Below, piece after piece: positions 14,043 to 22,771 of a stretch of 41,629 bases of DNA. The first letter of the stretch is position 1, and every line of letters starts with the position of its first letter. Origin of the DNA: an uncultured Ruminococcus sp. (lineage in GTDB: Bacteria; Bacillota; Clostridia; Oscillospirales; Acutalibacteraceae); NCBI GenBank assembly GCA_902763365.1, contig CACWRT010000013.1, forward strand, positions 1 through 41,629, given 5' to 3'. The position numbers were made by a program, and so were the translations under genes. The notes beneath the pieces are model-generated. The model was not told the origin of the DNA, made no database searches, and saw nothing but the letters and a program-made list of their open reading frames with translations.

Positions 14043-14074
14043 TCCTGATTCCTAAATCCTGATTCCTGATTTTA
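14043..14074. repeat. ATTCCTGATTC-type tandem words
   Basis: Three imperfect copies of TCCTGATTCCTAAA-like words lie between rsgA and the DUF1294 gene. They share the word family with 12891-12946 and 32040-32062. Confidence 0.65.
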
Positions 14075-14082
14075 AAAAAGTT

Positions 14083-14958
14083 TCATACTTTTTTCCAGTC
14101 GGGGATGTCCCTGACCTCTTCATACATACGGACATAGCTTTTGTGACGTGTGGGCATTATCTTTCCTTCGGCTACGGCGGCTATGACCGCACACCCTTTT
14201 TCACAGACATGGGAACAGCCTGTAAACTGACAATCATTTCTGTACTGCTCAAAATCCGGAAAACAATCTGCAAGACCGTCTTTGCGTATTATCTCATACC
14301 TCTCAATATCTACAGTAGAAAAACCGGGAGTATCAGCGACATATCCTCCTCCGACATGATACAGCTCACTGGAGCGTGTGGTATGTCTGCCTCTTCCTAA
14401 TTTTTTGCTTATCCCGCCTGTTTCTATGGAAAGCCCGGGGATAAGACTGTTCAGCAAGGTGGACTTTCCTACTCCCGTATTGCCTGTGAATGCGGATATC
14501 TTCCCGCTTAGCAGAGAGAGTATCTCATCTTTTCCGCTGTTATCCTCTGTACTGCACGTAAATGCGCGGAAACCCGATCTTGTGTATATTTCTGCAAGCT
14601 CCTGCGCACTCTCAAGGTCTGTCTTTGTGAATACCAGCACAGGCTCAATATCCTTGCTGACGGCTACTGCGCATATTTTGTCTATCACAAATGTATTAGG
14701 CGAGGGCTGTGCTGCCGAGGATACTATGAACAGCCTGTCAAGGTTCGCCAGCGGCGGTCTTACAAGATAATTCTTTCTCGGCAGTATATTCTCTACCTGC
14801 GCTTTGTCTTCATCTGTAAGGCTTATCTCCGCTCTGTCACCCACTGCCGGACTTATCCCCCTTTTGCGGAATATCCCCCTCGCTTTACATTCGTATACTC
14901 TGCCTGCGGACTCAACATAGTAGAATCCACTTATCGCTTTTATTATTAATCCTTCCAT
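14083..14958 (-). CDS. rsgA: Ribosome small subunit biogenesis GTPase RsgA
   Basis: A 291-residue circularly permuted GTPase that tests maturation of the 30S decoding centre. An OB fold covers residues 1-70; the permuted G motifs appear as TKTD (G4), GNTGVGKS (G1) and DTPGF (G3), and a C-terminal zinc knuckle reads CQFTGCSHVCEKGC. Start at ATG 14958; an in-frame GTG is at 14967. The only plausible ribosome site (AAAAAGGG, 8 bases upstream) is in the 35-bp tandem repeat just upstream. It is at the downstream end of the prkC gene cluster, its usual neighbour in Firmicutes. Confidence 0.95.
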   Translation of the reverse strand: MEGLIIKAISGFYYVESAGRVYECKARGIFRKRGISPAVGDRAEISLTDEDKAQVENILPRKNYLVRPPLANLDRLFIVSSAAQPSPNTFVIDKICAVAVSKDIEPVLVFTKTDLESAQELAEIYTRSGFRAFTCSTEDNSGKDEILSLLSGKISAFTGNTGVGKSTLLNSLIPGLSIETGGISKKLGRGRHTTRSSELYHVGGGYVADTPGFSTVDIERYEIIRKDGLADCFPDFEQYRNDCQFTGCSHVCEKGCAVIAAVAEGKIMPTRHKSYVRMYEEVRDIPDWKKV

Positions 14959-14966
14959 TCCCTTCA

Positions 14967-15071
14967 CCCTTTTTCAGCACGATCAGCTATCCTGGGGGAA
15001 ACCCTTTTTCAGCACGATCAGCTATCCTGGGGGAAACCCTTTTTCAGCACGATCAGCTATCCTGGGGGAAA
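14967..15071. repeat. Three exact 35-bp tandem repeats
   Basis: Three identical 35-bp units, starting at 14967, 15002 and 15037, contain TTTTTCAGCACGATCAGCTA and CCTGGGGGAAA. They lie directly upstream of rsgA, and the unit nearest the gene supplies its ribosome site. A fourth partial unit leads into the hairpin at 15062. Confidence 0.95.
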
Positions 15072-15104
15072 CCCTTTGTTTGAAAACAAAGGGTTCTCCC
15101 CCAG
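15062..15104. repeat. Long near-perfect hairpin after the tandem repeat
   Basis: CTGGGGG pairs with CCCCCAG and AACCCTTTGTTT with AAACAAAGGGTT, about 19 bp of stem with a 2-nt nominal loop and one mismatch. It shares CCTGGGGGAAACCCTTT with the 35-bp unit, so the units look like one arm of this element multiplied. Confidence 0.85.
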
Positions 15105-15281
15105 ACCCCTTTCCTAAAAAAACGTATTTTTTCCTTGTGTTTATCTTCTTACTCTCTGGTTTCCGTTCTCCGTGTGTCAGCTGCCTTTTTTCGCTTAATG
15201 CCTTTTCTATGCTTGTTTTCTTTTTATGCTTTTTTATTCATACTATTTATTCATACTATATTCATTTTATAAGATTGTTAT

Positions 15282-15311
15282 AATGCCGTCCCTCGCTAAA
15301 GGGACGGCATT
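15282..15311 (-). terminator. Hairpin between prkC and rsgA
   Basis: AATGCCGTCCC pairs perfectly with GGGACGGCATT around an 8-nt loop. The minus-strand tail is ATAACAATCTTAT, not a clean U-run, so termination after prkC is likely but not certain. Apart from this, 15105-15445 holds AT-rich DNA with TTCATACTAT words and the repeat at 15400-15436, and no gene. Confidence 0.6.
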
Positions 15312-15399
15312 GTTCTTATATTTTGCTCCAACAGCTACAGATATGTCATACCGACTTACATTCAGATTGAATCAAAGCTCGGCGAATAAAATACGAGCC

Positions 15400-15436
15400 G
15401 CCATGCTTTAAGCTTTGAGCTTAAAGCTTTTAGCTG
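15400..15436. repeat. AGCTTTGAGCTTAAAGCTTT-type repeat
   Basis: Overlapping AGCTT and GAGCTTAAAGC words form nested small palindromes just after the prkC stop codon. They resemble the AGCTCAGAGCTAAGAG family found at 34-72, 22144-22196 and 28186-28213. Confidence 0.55.
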
Positions 15437-15445
15437 CGAAGCTGA

Positions 15446-17767
15446 TCAAACGGGTGTAGTCGAACGGGGTACTTCGCTGAGCTTGCCCATAGCCTCATTC
15501 TCCAAAGCCTGTGCTTCTTCAGGACTTTTTGCTGCGCTGATCTTTTCTTCATACTCTGCAACGATAGCCTGACCCTGAGCATAAGCTTCGTCTGTATAGT
15601 AGTATCTGTTCAGGTCATGCTGAATATTGCCGATGGAGATCTGGATCTGATCTTCCAGTGAATTTGTTGCAGGTGTATCAGGTCCTGAATAATCTGTTGA
15701 AGATTCGCCTGAGGTATCTCCGCTTGTATCAGATGCGTCGGAAGATGCTTGGCTTGACTCTGTGCTTGATTCGATCTTCATTTCCTTCTTTGGCTTATAT
15801 GTGTTATTAAGGAAAGTCTGTCTTACTTCTCTTGTCTTGAAGTTGAAGATGAACTCCTGATACTTCACATTATCTATCATTACAGTTACTGTCTTCTGAT
15901 AGTTCGTAGCGCCTGTGGGTACTACCTCGATCTGTCTGAGAAGGTTCTCATAAGGTACGCCCAGGAACTCGTCTATCTTTGTACCGTCTGCAAATACCGA
16001 TACTCTGACTTCTGCGCCCTCATTCTTCGGGAAGTTATTCAGTGTATACTTGATAGAGGTTACTGCCTGGCTTCCGTCACTTACCTGAATTGTTACCAGT
16101 GTGCCCTTTGAAAGGAGATTGCCTGCCAGGGGATCGGTAGCAACTACAAGACCCTCGCTCTTATCGCTTGCAACCACACTTCTCTGAGTTGTGAAGCCCT
16201 GTGCTTCCAGTGATGACTGGGCTGCGTCATAGGACATACCTACAACATCAGGTACTTCGATCTTTTCTGTACCGGGACCGTCGCTTACGATAAGTGTTAC
16301 TGTTGTACCTATCTCAAGCTGCATACCCTCCTGAGGTGAGCAGTCCATTACAACGCCCTTTTTGACTTCTGAGCTGTTTACTCTTGCAACATAGTAATTG
16401 AAGTTCTTCTGCTCAAGCTTTGCAATAGCGTCACTTTCGCTGTAGTTCTTTACCTTTGGAACCTCTGTTGTTGTGCTTGTACTGTTGATAACCAGTTTGA
16501 TAGTAGCGTTTTCCTTGACTTCCTTTGAATGGGGAGCAGGATCCTGACTGAGGACAACATTTATCGGCTTATCCTTTACATAATCGGCTGCTATCTCAAA
16601 TTTGAACTTATAGCTCTTATCTGCCTTTATCTGATCGTACATTTTTCCGACAAATTCGGGAACGTCCACATCCTTTAATTCGCTTGCTTTTATTCCCGTG
16701 TTTATCATCATGTACATAAGCAGCGCGATCGCACCTACTACAAGCACTGCAACAAGGGCTGTTATCCATTTTACTATCATCTTGGGACGGTTTACTGCTT
16801 CTTCGCCGCCGTAGATCTCATATTCCTCATTGCCGTCATATTCCTCTTCCGTAAGTACGGAAGGAGTCGAGCCTGATTTTTCATCAAACTTCTTTGTGGG
16901 GTTCTCGTCAACAAAATAGCTGTACTTGAACTTCACCGAAGGATTCCTGCGGAACATCTCAACAGCTTCAAGCATTTCGCCTGCGCTGCTGTAACGCTGC
17001 GCGGGGTCTTTTCTCATTGCCTTCAGCGTTATTTCCTCAAGACCCTCGGGGATCTTATCATTTATCTCACGAAGGGGAGTCGGGTCACTCTGCATCTGCA
17101 TTATTGCCACCGATACTGCGCTGTCAGCCTCAAAGGGAAGCTTGCCTGTCAGCATCTCATAAAGCATTACTCCCACGCTGTATATATCTGCCTTACCGTC
17201 TGTTTTATCGCCTCTTGCCTGTTCGGGGGCTATATAGTGAACCGATCCTATAGCCTTATCGGTCATTGTACGTGTTTCGTTATTTGAGAATCTTGCTATA
17301 CCGAAGTCCATGACCTTTATTGATCCGTCCTGGAGAAGCATGATATTCTGCGGCTTCATATCACGGTGTACTATTCCTTTTTCATGAGCGTGCTGCAGTG
17401 CCTGGAGTATCTGCACGGTAAAATGTACTGCTTCCTTCCACGGTATCTCATGCTGATGACCGATATACTCCTTGAGAGTGATACCGTCAATATATTCCAT
17501 TACGATATACTGTATCTTGTCACCGAAGCTGACATCATTTACCTTTACGATATTCGGATGTGACAGCACTGCTATTGCCTTTGATTCATTTTTGAATCTT
17601 CTGATAAACTCGCTGTTTCCAAGAAATTCATCCTTGAGTATCTTAATGGCAACCGTTTTATCGTCCACAGTATCGTGAGCCTTATAAACCATCGCCATTC
17701 CGCCGACGCCGATGAGTTCCTTGATCTCATATCGGCCGTCGAGTCTTTTACCCGTATATTTGTCCAT
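15446..17767 (-). CDS. prkC: PASTA-domain serine/threonine protein kinase
   Basis: A 773-residue eukaryotic-type kinase of the Stk1/PrkC family. The glycine loop GVGGMAMV is at residues 20-27, the ATP lysine at K42, HRDMKPQN at 134-141 and DFG at 154-156. A single membrane helix (WITALVAVLVVGAIALLMYM) lies near residues 335-355. Outside are three PASTA domains, each with a DVPEFVGK- or VPDVVGMS-like start, that sense muropeptides or lipid II. A further beta domain and a serine-rich, acidic C-terminal tail follow. It governs growth, spore germination and cell wall control in relatives. RBS AAAGGAGAAAT. The gene follows its phosphatase stp after about 100 nt. Confidence 0.95.
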   Translation of the reverse strand: MDKYTGKRLDGRYEIKELIGVGGMAMVYKAHDTVDDKTVAIKILKDEFLGNSEFIRRFKNESKAIAVLSHPNIVKVNDVSFGDKIQYIVMEYIDGITLKEYIGHQHEIPWKEAVHFTVQILQALQHAHEKGIVHRDMKPQNIMLLQDGSIKVMDFGIARFSNNETRTMTDKAIGSVHYIAPEQARGDKTDGKADIYSVGVMLYEMLTGKLPFEADSAVSVAIMQMQSDPTPLREINDKIPEGLEEITLKAMRKDPAQRYSSAGEMLEAVEMFRRNPSVKFKYSYFVDENPTKKFDEKSGSTPSVLTEEEYDGNEEYEIYGGEEAVNRPKMIVKWITALVAVLVVGAIALLMYMMINTGIKASELKDVDVPEFVGKMYDQIKADKSYKFKFEIAADYVKDKPINVVLSQDPAPHSKEVKENATIKLVINSTSTTTEVPKVKNYSESDAIAKLEQKNFNYYVARVNSSEVKKGVVMDCSPQEGMQLEIGTTVTLIVSDGPGTEKIEVPDVVGMSYDAAQSSLEAQGFTTQRSVVASDKSEGLVVATDPLAGNLLSKGTLVTIQVSDGSQAVTSIKYTLNNFPKNEGAEVRVSVFADGTKIDEFLGVPYENLLRQIEVVPTGATNYQKTVTVMIDNVKYQEFIFNFKTREVRQTFLNNTYKPKKEMKIESSTESSQASSDASDTSGDTSGESSTDYSGPDTPATNSLEDQIQISIGNIQHDLNRYYYTDEAYAQGQAIVAEYEEKISAAKSPEEAQALENEAMGKLSEVPRSTTPV

Positions 17768-17868
17768 TCATATTTCTCCTTTCAGCTTTTGGATCTCAGT
17801 CTGATATTATTATTCTTTTATTTTTTCCGAAAGATATTCGGGATACATCTTTTTTTACATATCCGCCG

Positions 17869-18600
17869 TCAGCTTGATGATATTATTGCGACTGTGATAT
17901 TGTCGCTGCCGCCAAGCTCTTTAGCTTTTTCTATAAGCTTCTCGGTGAGCTTTTCGCAGTCATTCGACCTTATAAAATCAAGCAGGCTTTCATCGGTTAT
18001 GTAATTGGACATTCCGTCGGTACACACTATGACCTTTGCTCCGTCCTTGAATTCTACAGTATTATAATCCGTCATAAGCTTTGGCTCGGTTCCAAGCGCT
18101 CTTGTTATCAGATTGCGGTTCGGGTGAGTCCTTGCCTCTTCCCTTGTCAGCTGTCCTGCAGTCACAAGTTCCTGGACTATCGAATGATCGGTAGTTATCT
18201 GTCTTATGCTGTCGCCCGCAAACAGATATGCCCTGCTGTCACCGGCGTGTACAACATGGAGTCTGTCATCCTTTGCGACTACGCATACTACAGTCGTCCC
18301 CATTCCTTCAAGACCTGCCACGTGCACAGACATCTCATACACTGCCTTATTTGCGCAGTCCACTGCAAGCTTCATAAGGTCGCATATCTCATGCCCCGTC
18401 ATATCTTCCCTGTAGCCTGTTGTCAGCGTTTCGGCTATGCTCTCGGTGGCCACATGGCTGGCTGTACTGCCGCCGTTTGCTCCGCCCATTCCGTCACATA
18501 CGATTGCCCACGCAGCACCGTCGGAAAAATATCCCGTCAGACAGTAATCCTGATTGGAATTACGGATCAGACCGATATCACTTTGTGAGTATAATTTCAT
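17869..18600 (-). CDS. stp: PP2C-type serine/threonine phosphatase
   Basis: A 243-residue PPM/PP2C phosphatase. Metal-binding motifs are seen as SDIGLIRNSNQDY, VCDGMGG, VHAGDSRAYL, CTDGMSNYI and GGSDNITVA. It removes phosphates placed by the adjacent PASTA kinase, with which it forms a conserved pair. Its start overlaps the end of rlmN by 23 nt, so translation is probably coupled. Also called prpC in Bacillus. Confidence 0.95.
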   Translation of the reverse strand: MKLYSQSDIGLIRNSNQDYCLTGYFSDGAAWAIVCDGMGGANGGSTASHVATESIAETLTTGYREDMTGHEICDLMKLAVDCANKAVYEMSVHVAGLEGMGTTVVCVVAKDDRLHVVHAGDSRAYLFAGDSIRQITTDHSIVQELVTAGQLTREEARTHPNRNLITRALGTEPKLMTDYNTVEFKDGAKVIVCTDGMSNYITDESLLDFIRSNDCEKLTEKLIEKAKELGGSDNITVAIISSS

Positions 18601-19657
18601 CCTGTCTTTCCCCCTTTGCTGCTTTTTCTTTTGCAGCAGAAGATCTGAGCTGACCGCAGGAGGCGTTTATATCGCTTCCCAGCGTTCTCCTTACCGTAGC
18701 AGTTATCCCTGCTTTTTCAAGTATTGCTATAAAGCTCCTGAGTCTGTCACTGCGGCTCTTTCTGTAATTGCTGCCGCTTACACTGTTGACAGGTATCAGA
18801 TTGACGTGTGCAAGCATCCCTTTTATTTTTCCTGCCAGTTCCCTTGCGCACTCATCACTGTCATTTACTCCGTCTATCATAGCATACTCAAAGGAGATCC
18901 TTCGACCCGTTTCTTTTGCATAATAGCGGCAGGCCTTCAGCAGCTCATCTATCGGATACCGTTTATTGACCGGCATCGTCCTGTTCCTGATCCCGTCGTT
19001 CGGCGCATGAAGCGACACCGACAAGGTAAGCTGAAGCTTCTTATTTGCAAGGTCATATATCTTTGGCACTATGCCGCAGGTCGATAGTGATATATGCCTC
19101 ATCCCTATATTAAGTCCCTTTTCACAGCTTACAAGCTCCAAAAAGCGGATCACGTTTTCATAATTATCCATCGGCTCTCCCATTCCCATCAGTACGACAT
19201 TGGATATCCTTATTCCGTTATCCTCCTGTGCCGTCTGTATCTGGGACAGTATTTCCGACGCCGTAAGGTCACGGCGGAAGCCGCCTTTTCCCGTTGCGCA
19301 GAAATCACAGTTCATTTTACAGCCTGCCTGGGTGGACACGCATATCGTATACCCGTGATGATATTTCATCACAACAGACTCTACCGTTTCGCCGTCTGCG
19401 AACGAAAACAAATACTTCACTGTACTATCATAAGCCGAAATCAATTTTTTTTCAATAGCTGCGTGCGAGATATAGCAGGTTTCTACAAGTTTTTCTCTTA
19501 AATTCGATGGAATGTTGGTCATTTCGCCGAAGGTTTTGACACCTTTTTGCAGCCACGAGAACACCTGACCCGCTCTGAACTTCGGCTGACCCATCTCCTC
19601 AAGAAAAGCTTTAAGCTCCTCTTCATTCATTGACTTTATATCTCTCTTCCCTTCCAA
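18578..19657 (-). CDS. rlmN: 23S rRNA/tRNA (adenine-C2)-methyltransferase RlmN
   Basis: A 359-residue radical SAM enzyme that methylates A2503 of 23S rRNA and A37 of some tRNAs. The iron-sulfur motif is CKMNCDFCATG; GMGEPMDNYENV and SLHAPND follow, and the resolving cysteine is in RTLGSDINASCGQLR. The start is taken as TTG 19657 because AAAGGTGGT lies seven bases before it; the GTG at 19663 is too close to that site. It sits between rsmB and stp, as in many Firmicutes. Confidence 0.95.
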   Translation of the reverse strand: MEGKRDIKSMNEEELKAFLEEMGQPKFRAGQVFSWLQKGVKTFGEMTNIPSNLREKLVETCYISHAAIEKKLISAYDSTVKYLFSFADGETVESVVMKYHHGYTICVSTQAGCKMNCDFCATGKGGFRRDLTASEILSQIQTAQEDNGIRISNVVLMGMGEPMDNYENVIRFLELVSCEKGLNIGMRHISLSTCGIVPKIYDLANKKLQLTLSVSLHAPNDGIRNRTMPVNKRYPIDELLKACRYYAKETGRRISFEYAMIDGVNDSDECARELAGKIKGMLAHVNLIPVNSVSGSNYRKSRSDRLRSFIAILEKAGITATVRRTLGSDINASCGQLRSSAAKEKAAKGERQDEIILTK

Positions 19658-19675
19658 TACCACACCACCTTTTTT

Positions 19676-19830
19676 TAATGAATAATTAATAATGAATAAT
19701 GAATAATTGTGGTGGACGCAGGTTCCTTCACGCAGAGATAAATTCCGAACCGCCTCTCCTTTACTCAGGATATCATGGCAGGGATATTTATCGCCGAAAC
19801 ATACATTTCCGAATTACGCATTACGAATTA
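19676..19830. repeat. TGAATAAT-type word repeat and flanking repeat sequence
   Basis: TAATGAATAATTAATAATG and further AATGAATAATT copies lie directly upstream of rlmN. The next 100 nt have no coding signs and end in ACGCATTACGAATTATTT beside the rsmB stop codon. This is one of five places where the AATGAATA/AGTGAATA word family occurs. Confidence 0.65.
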
Positions 19831-21139
19831 TTTTTGATATGAAAAAGCCGTCGCTGCCGTTTCGCGAAGGGAATAGTGTAAGCTCATTTTCGGGCTCGTC
19901 TGTTCGCCTTGCAAAACCATCCGGCACCTCTATGGGACACGGCTTGAAATTACTGTGACTGTTCAAAAATCTGCGGATAACACCGCCGTTTTCGGCAGGA
20001 TTCAATGTACAGGTGGAGTATACCAGGGTTCCGCCCTTTTTCAGAAATCGCGAGCAGTTTTCCAGAATACTGTACTGTATTCCGGGAAGGGTATCTGTTC
20101 CCGTATCCTTCTTGTACCTGAGTTCGGGTTTCCTCCGGATTATGCCCAGTCCCGAACAAGGAACATCACAAAGTATCCTGTCAGCCTCAGGCATCTCTCC
20201 CATATCGGAAGAATCTCCTGCCATCGTCTTTATCATATCTATGCCCAGCCGCTGCGCCCCGCTTCTGACAAGTTTAAGGCGGCTTTCATACAGATCGCAG
20301 CTTATCAGTTCCCCACTGTTTTCCATCATTTCCGAAACAGTAAACGCCTTTCCTCCCGGTGCGCTGCAGGCATCAATTACAGTTTCCCCCGCCTGCGCTC
20401 CCAGTATACGGCAGCATATCTGACTTGCCATATCCTGTACATGAAAAAGACCTTCCCTGAATGCGGCAAGCCCCGTTACAGCCCCGCCGCCCAATCTTAT
20501 ACAGTCCTCCACAACAGTTTTCTCTGCCTTTACATTTTCTGCTGCTAACCTTCCTATCAGCTCCCCGGCGCTTGTCCTGAGGGTATTTACCCTTACAGTC
20601 AGGGGCGGCCGGCCGTCCAGTGACTCAAGTATCTCTGCTGTAATATCATCTCCGTATGTACTGCGCCAAAGCTTTACAATATCCTCGGGGCAGGAATACT
20701 TTATGGAAAGATACTTGTTCTTACCTTTTCTTTTATCAGGCAACTGTAAAGAGTCAAGCTTTACAGCACTCCGTAAGACCGCATTAACAAAGGGCGCAGC
20801 ACTGTTAAGCTTATTTGCTTTACACAATTTTACACATTCATTTACTGCCGCGCTGTCGGGCACTCTGTCCATAAAGAAGATCTGGTAAAGCCCCATACGC
20901 AGTATTATCAAAACACGTGCATCAAGCTTGTTTACAGGTTTGTCTGACAGGCGGGAAAGGTTATAATCAAGCAGCAGCTTCTTTTCCGTGACCCCATAGA
21001 ACAGCATTGATGTAAAAACCCTGTCGGCTGCCGAAAGATCCGATTCCGAAAGCAATTTATCAAGAATTATATTTGAATACGCACCGTCACGCTCCACTCT
21101 GAGAAGGGCTTTATAGGCGGTGTATCTTGCTGTTTTCAT
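19814..21139 (-). CDS. rsmB: 16S rRNA (cytosine-967-C5)-methyltransferase RsmB (Sun)
   Basis: A 441-residue protein. Residues 1-140 form a NusB-like RNA-binding domain (YKALLRVERDGAYSN); the C-terminal part is the m5C methyltransferase with the SAM motif CSAPGGKA, the catalytic loop DVPCSGLG and the second cysteine in YSTCTLNPAEN. It modifies C967 of 16S rRNA. RBS GGAGGATAGCCT. It follows fmt by 17 nt, the usual fmt-rsmB order. Confidence 0.95.
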   Translation of the reverse strand: MKTARYTAYKALLRVERDGAYSNIILDKLLSESDLSAADRVFTSMLFYGVTEKKLLLDYNLSRLSDKPVNKLDARVLIILRMGLYQIFFMDRVPDSAAVNECVKLCKANKLNSAAPFVNAVLRSAVKLDSLQLPDKRKGKNKYLSIKYSCPEDIVKLWRSTYGDDITAEILESLDGRPPLTVRVNTLRTSAGELIGRLAAENVKAEKTVVEDCIRLGGGAVTGLAAFREGLFHVQDMASQICCRILGAQAGETVIDACSAPGGKAFTVSEMMENSGELISCDLYESRLKLVRSGAQRLGIDMIKTMAGDSSDMGEMPEADRILCDVPCSGLGIIRRKPELRYKKDTGTDTLPGIQYSILENCSRFLKKGGTLVYSTCTLNPAENGGVIRRFLNSHSNFKPCPIEVPDGFARRTDEPENELTLFPSRNGSDGFFISKIIRNA

Positions 21140-21156
21140 AGGCTATCCTCCGCGCG

Positions 21157-22080
21157 TCAGGAAAAGGATATTTCTTCGGGTGAAGTAATATGAAGACCGT
21201 TTACAAATGAAGCTGCGTCCATTCTTTTCTTTCCTTCGGGCTGAAGTTCAAGTATTTCAACTGCGCCCTCACCGCAGGCTACAATAAGCGGTTTAAGCGA
21301 AAGCACCTGACCTGCTTTTCCGCTGCCCTGCGCAATGCGTGACGAATGGATCTTCACTTTTTTACCCCTGACCTTAACTGCTGCGCCAGGCCAGGAATAG
21401 AGTCCTCTTATTTTATTATGCACCTGCTGTGCGGTTTTAGTCAGATCAATTTCCGACATTTCTTTTGTAAGCACACCCACATAGCTTGCCTTGCTGTCAT
21501 CCTGTTTTTCACGCACAAGCGTACCTGCCTTAGCAGCGTGTACTACCTTTACGATCAGTTCTGCCCCGGCGGCAGAAAGCTTATCATGAAGCTGCTCTGC
21601 ATTATCATTCTCACCGATACAGACCTCTGTTTTCATAAGCATATCGCCTGTATCAAGTCCCACGTCCATATACATGGCAGTTACTCCTGTGACTGTTTTT
21701 CCGTCAAGGATAGCCTGCTGTATCGGCGCTGCACCTCTGTATTCCGGCAGCAGCGAAGCATGGACATTGATACAGCCGTATACGGGCAGTTCAAGTATCT
21801 CCTTCGGTAATATCTTTCCGTATGCCACTACTACTATCATTTCGGGTGCGAGCTTCCTGAGTATTGAAAGTGCCTCTCCGTCCTTTAATGTGACCGGCTG
21901 AAACACCTCTATATTGTCCTCAAGCGCCCTCACCTTAACAGGCGGCGGCGTAAGCAATGCTTTTCTACCCTTTGGTTTATCCGGCTGGGTAAATACTGCT
22001 GCTATTTCATTGCCGTCCTTTATCAGCGCATCAAGACATGGTACGGAAAAATCCGGTGTCCCCATAAATACGATTCTCAT
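21157..22080 (-). CDS. fmt: Methionyl-tRNA formyltransferase
   Basis: A 307-residue enzyme that formylates the initiator Met-tRNA using 10-formyl-tetrahydrofolate. MRIVFMGTPDFSVPCLDAL opens the protein; the catalytic motif is INVHASLLPEYRGAAPIQQA and GVTAMYMDVGLDTGDML follows. The C-terminal domain shows YSWPGA. It forms a functional pair with def just upstream, which removes the formyl group. The ribosome site (GGTGAT) is weak. The def gene is 120 nt away, with a repeat in between. Confidence 0.97.
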   Translation of the reverse strand: MRIVFMGTPDFSVPCLDALIKDGNEIAAVFTQPDKPKGRKALLTPPPVKVRALEDNIEVFQPVTLKDGEALSILRKLAPEMIVVVAYGKILPKEILELPVYGCINVHASLLPEYRGAAPIQQAILDGKTVTGVTAMYMDVGLDTGDMLMKTEVCIGENDNAEQLHDKLSAAGAELIVKVVHAAKAGTLVREKQDDSKASYVGVLTKEMSEIDLTKTAQQVHNKIRGLYSWPGAAVKVRGKKVKIHSSRIAQGSGKAGQVLSLKPLIVACGEGAVEILELQPEGKKRMDAASFVNGLHITSPEEISFS

Positions 22081-22143
22081 ATTATCACCATTTTTTGGTT
22101 TATAGATTTTAGTTTAGCTCGATCGCAGTAATTATATTTTCTC

Positions 22144-22196
22144 ATGCTTTGATCTTTGAGCTAAAAGCTAATTGCCGCGAGCCGCTCTGAGCTTAT
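22144..22196. repeat. TTTGAGCTAAAAGCT-type repeat between def and fmt
   Basis: CTTTGATCTTTGAGCTAAAA then GCTAATT and later GCCGCTCTGAGC belong to the AGCT/GAGC word family. The piece separates two genes that are usually adjacent. No other function is seen. Confidence 0.55.
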
Positions 22197-22200
22197 ATTA

Positions 22201-22671
22201 TCAATTTTCATCAAATTCACGGGGGTCGATCTTACGAATAACGTGTTCTTTGAAAAGAATACCGTCCAGGTGATCGTTCTCGTGGCATATTGCTTTTGCA
22301 TAAAGTCCTTCTGCATTAACAGTAAACTGATCTCCGTATCTGTTCTGTGCGGTAACAGTCACATACATCGGACGTACAGTTATACCGAATTCTCCCGGAC
22401 ATGAGAGACAGCCTTCACTGCCCTCCTGCCGACCCTTGGTCATGACTATCTTGGGATTAACAAATTCCGTTTTTCCCTCGCCGATATCAATTACAAATAT
22501 ACGTCTGAGTATTCCTACCTGTGGTGCGGCAAGTCCGACGCCGTCTCCTGCCTGCATGGTTTCATACATATCATCAAGCAATACTGCAAGCTTTTCATCA
22601 AATTTCTCAACAGGGCGGCATATCTTATTCAGAACCGGGTCGCCCTCTTTCACTATATTTCTTATCGCCAT
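22201..22671 (-). CDS. def: Peptide deformylase
   Basis: A 156-residue iron or zinc enzyme that removes the N-formyl group from new proteins. Its three motifs are GVGLAAPQVG, EGCLSCPG (metal cysteine) and HENDHLDG (two metal histidines and the catalytic glutamate). The ATG at 22671 is chosen because AGGGGAGGTAATAAAA precedes it; longer upstream frames run into repeat DNA. It is followed by fmt. Confidence 0.96.
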   Translation of the reverse strand: MAIRNIVKEGDPVLNKICRPVEKFDEKLAVLLDDMYETMQAGDGVGLAAPQVGILRRIFVIDIGEGKTEFVNPKIVMTKGRQEGSEGCLSCPGEFGITVRPMYVTVTAQNRYGDQFTVNAEGLYAKAICHENDHLDGILFKEHVIRKIDPREFDEN

Positions 22672-22689
22672 TTTTATTACCTCCCCTTT

Positions 22690-22771
22690 TTTAAGTGTGA
22701 AGTGTGAAGAGTGAAGTTGGGAATTCGGAATTAGAATTATATTATTCACTATTCATTATTCACTATTCATT
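22690..22771. repeat. Mixed word repeats between priA and def
   Basis: GTGAAGTGTGAAGAGTGAAG is followed by GGAATTCGGAATTAGAATTA and then TTATTCACTATTCATTATTC. The last part reaches into the priA stop codon region. Three different word families abut each other here. Confidence 0.7.
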
